Assembly (NCBI GenBank): GCA_032622095.1
Contig: CP136061.1
Span: 257,766,077-257,830,076, forward strand
Origin: Siphonodentalium dalli
Taxonomy: Eukaryota > Mollusca > Scaphopoda > Gadilida > Siphonodentaliidae
Direction: 5' to 3'
Length of the DNA: 64,000 nt
Within the stretch, counting starts at the first letter, position 1. Each line of letters begins with the position of its first letter. Made by a program: the position numbers and the translations under genes. Positions 55,121 through 64,000 of this stretch are shown here, piece by piece. The notes beneath the pieces were generated by a model that was not told the origin of the DNA, ran no database searches, and saw only the letters and a program-made list of their open reading frames with translations.

Positions 55121-57290
55121 CTTTAAAGACATTATATGTACTCATTTCAGTGAATATAACTGTCGCGTAAAAACCCCCGACATTTTTCTCACGGAACAAA
55201 ATACAGCATTCAACTATATTTCACTGAAAATTCTTGCAAAATCGATCATCTAATGTGAGAAAACAAAACTGAACTTCAGAACTACGCAGAATTGTATATT
55301 TTTTCTTTTTAATTCTAGACAAAATATTGTCAGTAAACAAAATGCAGCGATTTGAACAACGAGAGTCGCTCTATATACATGTAATCTATATGCATAAATA
55401 TCGTTGTATGCTGCTAATTTGGATAACAATTATTGAACTAGCTACTTTATCCCACAGGGTTACAGTGAAAGACAACAGCTGGAATGCGTTTATAGCTATC
55501 TGTTCAGAAAATCATAATTATTTACAGGAAGCCGATACAATAAATGTAGTAGTAACCAATACAAACAAGTGGGTGACAATTTTTGAGGCACAATAACCGC
55601 CTATACAGATGTAAGCCAGAAGGGGGAGACGCCCATCGAACGCGTATGTCCCAAAACAAAACAAAAACAGGGAGGGAGGGAGAGTTGTCAACACAAGCGA
55701 CTGTCCTCAGCAAATACATTATTGGAAAGAATGTTTAACGCAGTATAACTGCGCGCATCCCCCGGCCGAAGATATAGTTCCCATTATTCTGCTCTTCAAA
55801 TTATCCTCGTTCGCTAACTAAATAGCAATACTGCCAAAAATACTTGTACTTTATAATTATGTTTTATTTTCGTCTACGTACTCCGCAATATCAGTGTACA
55901 GCTTACTTATCTGAACTGTCATGCGGTATGGTGTAGTGATAGATACGAGTGAAAGATCTCGTGATCAAACATGATTATGTTGTACCAAATTTTTGGTTTA
56001 AGGTTACGCATCTATAACCCGGTGCGATAAAATACGTCGTTTTGTACGACAATGTTTTATTCTCTATTTCTATTCAATATCCCCATCGGAGTGTTTGTCA
56101 TCACGTTAATTCATGTATTCTGATATGTCGGTTTCTGGAATGTCCCTAAGATACGAACTTAATTGCGTTGGTCTGTCATCGACTTTCCCAGATCGGTCCC
56201 TAACCTAATTCGACTTTACACGTGAATTAACAGACCCGTAATACTCGATGTGGCATGCAGAGGGTGCCTTATTCAAACTTTGTCATTATCATGTCAAATT
56301 TAAAAATACATAGTTTTGCACACTTCCTTTTCAAAACGATACTGAGCTTCTTGGTTTCAAGAGCAAAATAAATTTCCCACCAGATTGACAATATATGATC
56401 CTGATGAAAGATGTGCACTAAATCACAATATCACTTTCATTTTTGTAATATTTATCTTAAGTTTTAGAAATGAGTCTTCTTTTCAAAAACTTTTCACACG
56501 ATATTTTCAGAATTTATTTCAGATCTGCATAATGTACAGATAATACATTCATGTATGCTTGGAGTCGACAATGCCAACATAGTGGTTTGAGAGGAGGAAT
56601 AGTCCATGTGCCGCAACGAATGGATTATCCTATTCGAAGATCATTATTTTGCCATAGTCAACGAAAGTCAACGAAAGGACATGTATTATGTATATTTCGC
56701 ACTCGGGTGTATAATCAGCTACTGTTTCTTGGTATACAATGGGCGCATGTGTGTTTTATTTATAGAAATGGGTTTTTTGGGACGCATTAAAAGTTGTAGT
56801 GCGACCCCGAGTCCGAGTCCGGTAAAAGGTGTGTAGTTGGGAATTTCAATTTCGTTTATTGTCGTTTACATTATTATTTCATGCAGCGGGCGTCTCTCGA
56901 GACATACTTGATTTGACCTATGGTTTGTAATTCGAATGCCAAGAAGTGCGAGCCGATTAATTCTAACGGGAATTCGCGCGTTAACGTTAACCATTAGGGC
57001 GTTATGTGTTTCTATTGTTCTTAACCTGCTTTGTTGCATTGTTATTTGAACATATTTCGTTTATTTTCATGTGACATAAATCGGAATGCTATCCACTATT
57101 ATACTGCACGGGGATTTGACGATTGTATAAGAAATTTAATTCGAACATGAATCCTGCGAAGTGTTTGTTTATATGGTGTTTAACATGTTATTTAATATCG
57201 TTTAATGAACTTTTTCATTTAGTTATACGCGACAAATATCGGCATGTTATATACTAAATGAATTTGATGGTAATTATTAACCAACTGGGG
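55121..57290. other. no gene recognised
   Basis: Intergenic DNA with short overlapping frames (55327, 56551, 56606) that lack motifs or splice support. Confidence 0.45.
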
Positions 57291-57292
57291 GG

Positions 57293-57800
57293 ATGCCCGT
57301 CACAAAACGACGGGTAAATAAATGTTCTTCGTTACTTTCTAGTGTCCGCGGCCATGAACAAATTCTTATTTCTATATTAGAAACGAACGAAACAAAATCA
57401 GCATATTACTTTAAATATTACTATATACCAACTGAAACATACTCAAATTCGGGAGCCTTTATACAGCGACGAAAGGGGCTTGCGCATATTTTGATCCTAA
57501 ACGGAGCCCCCTGTAAGCCTGCATTCAGTATGCAGCCTAAATACCACAGGCCCTGCACTGCGGCCCATTTGTTGGAACAATATATTTCAATAAAACTGTA
57601 TTTTCTACCCCATTCTCCCCAACCCACATGTATGCATGGACATATGGAACGCAACAATCAATATCTTTTATGTTATTACTATATACTAACTGAAACAGGT
57701 TTTATTCGGGAGCCTTTATTTAGCGGTGGAAGGGCCTACGGCCCCTTTGTGGGCTTCGCGCACATTAGGCCTTTATGATCTTAAACAGAACGCGCTTCGC
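57293..57800. repeat. two diverged repeat units containing a long chance frame
   Basis: The block TATTACTATATACCAACTGA, TTCGGGAGCCTTTAT and GCGCATATT recurs about 250 bases later as TATTACTATATACTAACTGA, TTCGGGAGCCTTTAT and GCGCACATT. The 161-codon plus-strand frame spans both units and shows no known domain. Confidence 0.55.
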
Positions 57801-58149
57801 GCACATTTTGTCACTCGACTGAAAGATTAAAAGAACATTAATTAGAGTCAGTAGTATTATTTACACTGTATTAGTCCCGGCCCACGGGAATGTAGTTTTT
57901 CTAACCGAGTTCCAGTGAATCTACTGAACGTACCCACTGGCGGGAGGTCAGACTGTGTCCAATCGCCATCTTCCGGGTATATCGGTATTCCTTTCATTCC
58001 TCACTCAATGCACAACGTTTATATCAAAGACAGCATTCTTTACTTATGTTCACAACGAACTGGCAAATTAAAAACCATATATTAGCACCCATTCCAAACT
58101 ATGGTAGAGCGTTCGAGTCTCGACACTACACTCCACATTCTTAAAACAA

Positions 58150-58500
58150 TAGGTACTCTAAAGTACCTATGTAGGTACTAAGCTTTGTCCCAGGGGAGTA
58201 CCAAATTTTTGGTACTCTAGAGTACCTACTAAATATTTAGGTTCTCAGGAGTACCTATATATTTAGGTTCTCTGGAGTATCTATATACTTAGGTTCTCTG
58301 GAATACCTATATTTAGGTTATGTGGAGTTCATATCCGGGCATTATGCATATAGTACCCACCCGTCTTTATGTCACCGAAGTGCCAAGAACACACGCAAGT
58401 ACCAAATATCAAGACAGGTACTCTGAAGTATTTAGGTAATATGCATAGTACCTAGCAATTTGGTACTTCAGAGAACCAAACATATATGTATTATGCGGAG
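58150..58500. repeat. cluster of GGTACTCTAGAGTACC palindromes
   Basis: Variants of AGGTACTCTAGAGTACCT and TTTAGGTTCTCTGGAGTACC recur about nine times at irregular spacing of 20-40 bases. Each is a self-complementary word. Confidence 0.7.
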
Positions 58501-58529
58501 ATACCAAGCACTCGAAATTACGAAACATG

Positions 58530-61500
58530 GCCGACGGCAAATTTAACAATGTGGCATGTTAGATTCGTTAGATTCCAAATGATGCTACGGCGTTTACGCA
58601 TCGAATTACAAACACAATACAAGGACTCCCTTGCATAGTGCTAAATAAAATAATCCGAATTATACATGTATTACTTTTATTACTTGATCGTGATTTTGTA
58701 CTTAATTCAAGGATTAATATCTCGATTTCAGGATTTCCCTGAATTATTCCCTGCATGTGGAGTAAAATTGGTCTGACTGTCTAAAATAATCGGCCAAATG
58801 TCTTAATTTGTGTGCGATAATATTGAAGTAAACATTATAAACCAAACATCTTAAAGTTAAATAGGTCTGGATAAAACACCAATCAATCTAGAATAGCCCG
58901 ATAAATAAAAAAACTGCCTTGCGATAAATTGCAAACCTTTGCGAATCTCAAACTACTTTGCAATAAATCAATGCGATTTAGTGCAAAGGTTTTCAATTGA
59001 TTACAAAGGTTTGCGATTAATCGCAATGGTTTGTGATTTATTGCAGATATATTTTTTTTGCATTGGCACTAATGGGCTTGAACCGTATACATATCGGCCA
59101 TGGTAGGATTAGTCATCGATTGATCATGGTTAATAGCATCAACGCGGTCGAGGAAAGCGTTAAAATTGGTGGTCAACGTCATTAAGGGGGGGGGGGGGTG
59201 TGGTCAATTAGACATGTATATGTAGACTATTCCAATGTCCAGATGCATCATGTTCTTATCAAACATGTGTGGCTATCAGTCTGAACGAAACGATTCGGCC
59301 ATTTCCGCTTTGCTAGGAAATTACTTCTTCCATAACTGGAAACCATATTGACACAATTCTACATTACATCGCTCTGGTGATCAGGCAATGACATTGACTT
59401 GTTGACTCATAGATGCGAACGGAGAATAATGTATTCACTATGGCTGTACCAAACTTGATCATATATTAAATACATTAAACTCTCTTTGTGTTATCTTAGC
59501 ATCTTTTCATATACCGATACAGCACATCGGAAGTGTACCGTAAGCAAAACACTCAACACGTGGCAATATTTTTGGGAGAATGATAATAATTCCGGTGAAA
59601 CATTCAACAACAAAATAGTGTGGCGAATACTAGTGAGCGCTATAATGGTATTTTGCAAACAACATGGTATCAGTTTTAATTAACCAAAGTTAATGGTCTC
59701 CCCATTGTTGAGTATTTAGCTTATCGCACGCTATTTACATACTGTGCAACAGGTTCTGGAACAAAAATTGGCTTTGTTTACATAATGCAGCGTAGGAACT
59801 ATGACAATTACATACTATTTACTCGATATTTATTATGGGTATAAAGAAAGGTCTGAGTGAACCACAGATTAACTATAATAGCCTGATGGGGCTAAAGTAG
59901 ACCGATCGGTCTTCCTGGCACAGTGCTCACTGTTGTAAGAGTGGGAACTCTAAATTATTTCTTGCCAATTTGAATCTGTTTGTTTGAATATCTGTATACA
60001 TGTATGATTATTTTGAATATTCTCCGTAAATAATTATATGGTGTCCTACAAAAGATATCAGAATTAATTTTGTTTTAAGTATTGGGTTGCTACCCGTGTC
60101 CCACATACATGTTGGCTGTGAAAGACCGATCAGTCTATTTTAGCCCGATCATGCTATTATACATGTAGACCTGTTTAAGATGTCTGATTTATTATGTTTA
60201 TACGGTTCAAGCCCATTATTGCCAATGCATACTAATATATCTGCAATAAATCACAAACCTTTGTGATAGATCTCAAACATGTTTACGATAAATTGTACAG
60301 TAGTTTTAGAGTTATCGTAAAGATGCTTGAGATTTATCGCGAAGATTTGAGAGTTATCGCAAAGGTGTTTGTGATTTTTTGCAAAGTCGTTTTGTGATTT
60401 ATCGCAAAGATTTGCTCCCCTTATCACACATGCATGCTGGCTGTGAATGACAGATCGATCTATTTTAACCCGACCGTGCAATTATAGATTTATAGGTTGC
60501 TCACTCAGACCTGTTTAAGATGTCTGGTTTATAATGTTTACTTTAATTACACACAAATTAAGAAATTTGGACGATAATTTCAGACAATTAAACAAATTTT
60601 ACTCCACGTGCAGGCAACTGATCAGGGAAATCCTGATCCAGACATGTTTAAGATGTCTGATTTATCTGAAACATCTTTGCGATAAATCGCAAAATATAAT
60701 CACCCAGTACGTAGTCTGAGAGTTATCGTAAAGTTGTTTGAGATTTATAAATGTAAATGTTGGCATGTTATCGCAAAGGTGTTTGTGATTTTTCGCAAAT
60801 GTTTCCGATTTATTACAAAGGATTGTTCCCCTCATCAGACATGCATCTGGCTGTGAATGACTGATCGGTCTATTTTAGCCCGATCGGGCAATTATAGATT
60901 GATCGGCTGTTCACTCAGACCTGTTTAAGATGTCTGATTTATAATATTTACACACAAATTAAGAAATTTGGAAGATTATTTCAGAATTTGTTTTACTCCA
61001 CTTGCAGGCAACAGGTCAGGGAAAATGTCTGATTTATAATATTTACAGAAGCCCATTAGCGCCAAAAAATATTTGCGACAAAATTCAAACATCTTTGCGA
61101 TAAATCGCAAAATTTAATCACCCAGTACGCAGTCTGAGAGTTATCGTAAAGATGTTTGAGATTTATCGTAAAGGTTTGCGAGTTATTGCAAAGATGTTTG
61201 TGATTTTTCGCAAAGTTGTTTTGTGATTGATCGATCGCAAAGGTTTGCTCCCCTTATCGGGCATGCATGCTGGCTGTGAAAGACCGATCGGTATATAGTA
61301 GCCCAACCGTGCTATTATAAATCGATTGGTGGTTTACCTAGACCTGTCGAAGATGTCTGATTTATATTTATACGGTTCAGGCCCATTAGTGCCAATGCAT
61401 ACAAATATATCTGCGATAAATCACAAACCATTGCGAGTAATCGCAAACCTTTGTGATCACTTGAAAACCTTTGCACTAAATCGCATATATTTATTGCAAA

Positions 61501-61900
61501 GGTTTGCGATTTATCGCAAGGTAGTTTCTTTTATTTATCGGGCTACTCTAGATCGATTGGTGTTTCACCCAGATCTGTTTAAGATGTTTGATTTATAATG
61601 TTTACTTTAATATTATTGGAAGCAAATTAAGACATTTGGCCGTTTTGACAGTCAGACCAATTTTACTCCACATGCAGAGAACAGTTTAGGGAAATCCTGA
61701 AATCGAGTTATTAAACATTGAATTAAGTACAGAAATCACCATCAAGGTTCTATACCAATAATAGTAATACATGTATAATTCGGATTATTTCATTTAGCAC
61801 TATGCAATGAAGTCCATCTGGTTTTGTATTTAATTCGATGTTTAAATGCCGTAGCATCACTTAGAATCTAACATGTCACATTGTTAATTTTGACGTCGGC
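58530..61900. mobile_element. 3.4-kb long-TIR element with internal palindromic repeats
   Basis: The ends are inverted copies over at least 330 bp. They share AACAATGTG-x-CATGTTAGATTC, GATGCTACGGC, TTGCATAGTGCTAAAT and ATCCGAATTATACATGTATT, then further AAATTGGTCTGAC-type blocks to about 59080 and 61390. The interior carries many TTTGCGATAAATCGCAAA variants and at least four copies of a segment with GACCGATCGGT, CAGACCTGTTTAAGATGTCT and GATTTATAATGTTTAC. No transposase frame is seen. ACAT occurs near both outer edges as a possible target duplication. Confidence 0.75.
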
Positions 61901-63285
61901 ACATCAAACACTACCACAATATAATATCAGAATGCGCACTAAGCACGGTCCACTCACGTGGCGAATAGTGGGGTAACTATAGATACATATGAATTTAACT
62001 GTAACGTTAGATATGGACGGTGGTGGAATTATAATGCTTTAATCATGAACGGTCATAACCAAAATATGGTATGTTTTCGGACATCCGACCCGCTGGCATC
62101 AACAGGTCCCTAACCGCATTATTTTTGGACTTATCTAGAAAGTTCAAGTATTACACACTTCATGGTATCAACCTGTTTATGGCATGTATAGCAATAATTG
62201 CAATAGACGTCATTTTCATTTTGTTGTCATAATGAACTAAAACTTACACTTGGATACCAACAGTCCAAAATGTATCAGTCTACATGATACAACTCAATGT
62301 CAATACTCCGAGCTATATCTAGCATGGGATAACTGTCCATATTTGGGGTACCTCGTATTACAAGCGATTGTTTAGTCACGTCTGGAAATCACGAGGGCTC
62401 GTGGGGTGACACGAGACTCCAGTACCATAATATACAGAGAAAGATGCAGTCGAAATATACAGGAGCATATTTTGACAGATTTATGTGATTTACCACATCG
62501 CTGGTATTTTCGGTATTGGAAATGTCGCTTAGAGCCTTGACTTTGCTTCGCAACTTATCTACTAACTAGTAGAAGCAAATACCTCCCACCCGTTAAGCAG
62601 CTGACAAACTACAAGAGGAAAATCAACCGGGTTTCCATCCCCTTGTGTGCGAAAATAATCCGGTAAATGTTAGCATACAGAAATCAAAGAGTCTATTGCG
62701 TGATGATGACGAATCTGTATGATGTGACGGTTTGATAATTTGCTGAATACAGTGTACATCCTCTTGCGGACTGGGCAGCAATTGCTATTGGTCAATGAGA
62801 TCAATTTCTACTTACTTTTAGAACGGTGTGCATAAGACCCAATGTATCAGTAGCTCCGTTTTTGTAACCACACCTCGTTCTTAGAGGGTAACTAACGATT
62901 CGTATCAACATGAGTTATTTGATGAGATATACATCGGAATTGGTTAATTTTGTTATTGGAGGTTACAAATAGCAATATAGAGTGCCAAGTATGATTAATT
63001 GTCGTGTTAGATTTAAAATAACCTACACAATTCCCCTATTCTCTTCGCAAATATTGTCAGACAGCCATCTGCCTTAAATCAATCATGTTTATTGTGAAAT
63101 AATTTGCACGACATGCCACCGATTTCGAAAAACAATCTTACTTGAGTGCGAATGAATGCAAAATTTGTCGATCCTCTCACTCGTGGGTACCAATCTGGTT
63201 GTCATTTTAATAGAACTGGCCACTGTTATAAAATGATATGAATGTAATAGGTCTATTGGTTTTATAAAACACTAGCAGGTTAGCC
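61901..63285. other. no feature recognised
   Basis: Intergenic AT-rich DNA with no supportable exon, array or element. Confidence 0.45.
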
Positions 63286-64000
63286 CGCCACCGGCGGCGT
63301 TTGTCCGAAACATGACATTTTATGACATGTTTATTTTTTAATATTAATTTAATGTTTTTTAAATGTAATATATTTTTTTCTGAATTTATTCCGAAACATG
63401 ACATTTTATGACATGTTTATTTTTTAAATATTAATTTAATGTTTTTTAAATGTAACATATTTTTTTTCTGAATTTTTTAATTTTTTGTTTCTGGCGGAAA
63501 AAATTACCCGATGAAATCCCCCCCTTCCTAGGAACGATATTGGGTTTTTCAATATTTTACCCGATTTGACCATGAATTGATCATTTTCAAGGTCAAGGTC
63601 ATGTCGGGGTCACAATATATAATTTGTGGGTACCCGTTTGAAGGTTAAGACTGACCTGATGAAAAATTCCCCCGTTCCTAGGAACGACAGACATAAGAAT
63701 GTTTCACACAATGCGACGTCGACGATCCCCGTTTGTTTTTACACTTATATACGAAGTTTGAGCTCACCTAGGGCGGAAAAAATTACCCGATCCGCGTTCT
63801 TAGGAACACAACACGCTCCGCTTTCTTAGGAACACAACACGCTCATGTCTATACACGCCCAGAACCAGAAGAGGTATGCTTTTATTTAACCTGCACGTGG
63901 CCATTGAGCAGCCCCCTGACAGAGGTTGTCCACCCTTACTAGATGGTCAATAGTCCCCGCAAAGTTAATCCCGTCGCGAACCCCATCCTCGCAAAGAGCG
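63286..64000. repeat. dispersed repeat region with 86-bp tandem duplication
   Basis: An 86-bp unit starting CCGAAACATGACATTTTATG is repeated at 63305 and 63391. Then GGCGGAAAAAATTACCCGAT occurs twice (63493, 63772), with CGTTCCTAGGAACG-type palindromes near 63525 and 63675 and TCAAGGTCAAGGTCATG at about 63587. These are features of a dispersed repeat; no gene was seen. Confidence 0.55.

Noticed and set aside
57293-57778. 161-codon plus-strand open frame
   Set aside because: It spans two diverged repeat units, has no recognisable motif and no splice context; treated as a chance frame.
1-64000. tRNA, rRNA or other structured RNA genes
   Set aside because: I looked for tRNA-like A and B boxes and long conserved RNA segments and found none I could support; a covariance-model search would be needed to exclude them.

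Overview
The window is animal nuclear DNA, most likely from a marine invertebrate and plausibly a mollusc. The organism call is inference: genes are split by GT-AG introns, the DNA is AT-rich, repeats are dense (minisatellites, a 7-kb satellite, foldback/MITE elements, non-LTR remnants), and there is no bacterial operon, RNA gene or CRISPR. Long open frames are rare because coding sequence lies in short exons. I rebuilt the genes by joining GT-AG exons whose phases match, then checking the copies against each other.

Four genes and one pseudogene are supported. Three are paralogues of a small secreted, eight-cysteine, EMI-like family. Copy 3 (+, 2549-3122) shows only its last two exons. Copy 2 (-, 11448-6604) is complete with four exons and 169 aa. 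Copy 1 (+, 21694-39761) is complete with five exons and 219 aa. They share intron phases, cysteine spacing and a short acidic/hydrophobic tail. A decayed multi-exon pseudogene of unrecognised family lies at 12494-13318 (+). A five-exon METTL27/WBSCR27-like SAM-dependent methyltransferase gene lies on the minus strand (54659-43317, 231 or 250 aa).

Layout: 1-2548 holds a dispersed foldback element and unassigned DNA. 2.5-4.5 kb is the copy 3 3' end followed by a tandem array carrying an inserted MITE. 5.7-11.8 kb is copy 2 with four tandem arrays. 12.1-13.3 kb is the pseudogene with its own array. 13.7-14.9 kb is a 5'-truncated non-LTR element. 16.06-17.31 kb is a Harbinger-like non-autonomous element. 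21.7-39.8 kb is copy 1, whose introns hold 113-bp, 30-bp, 35/42-bp (7 kb) and 64-bp arrays. 41-43.3 kb is repeats and a piggyBac-like MITE. 43.3-54.7 kb is the methyltransferase gene with two more foldback copies and a nearly identical 931-bp tandem duplication in its introns. 54.7-64 kb is repeats, including a 3.4-kb long-TIR element.

The main observation is that several tandem repeats are copies of gene-structure landmarks rather than random intronic DNA. They are the 3' splice site of copy 1 exon 2 (about 50 copies), the 5' splice site of copy 2 exon 2 (about 24 copies), the signal-peptide exon of copy 2 (five copies), the stop/poly(A) end of copy 2, the 3' splice site of the pseudogene exon (about six copies), and motif I plus the donor of the methyltransferase exon 2 (two copies, in frame). 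All gene models are predictions from one sequence; transcripts would be needed to confirm exon choice.
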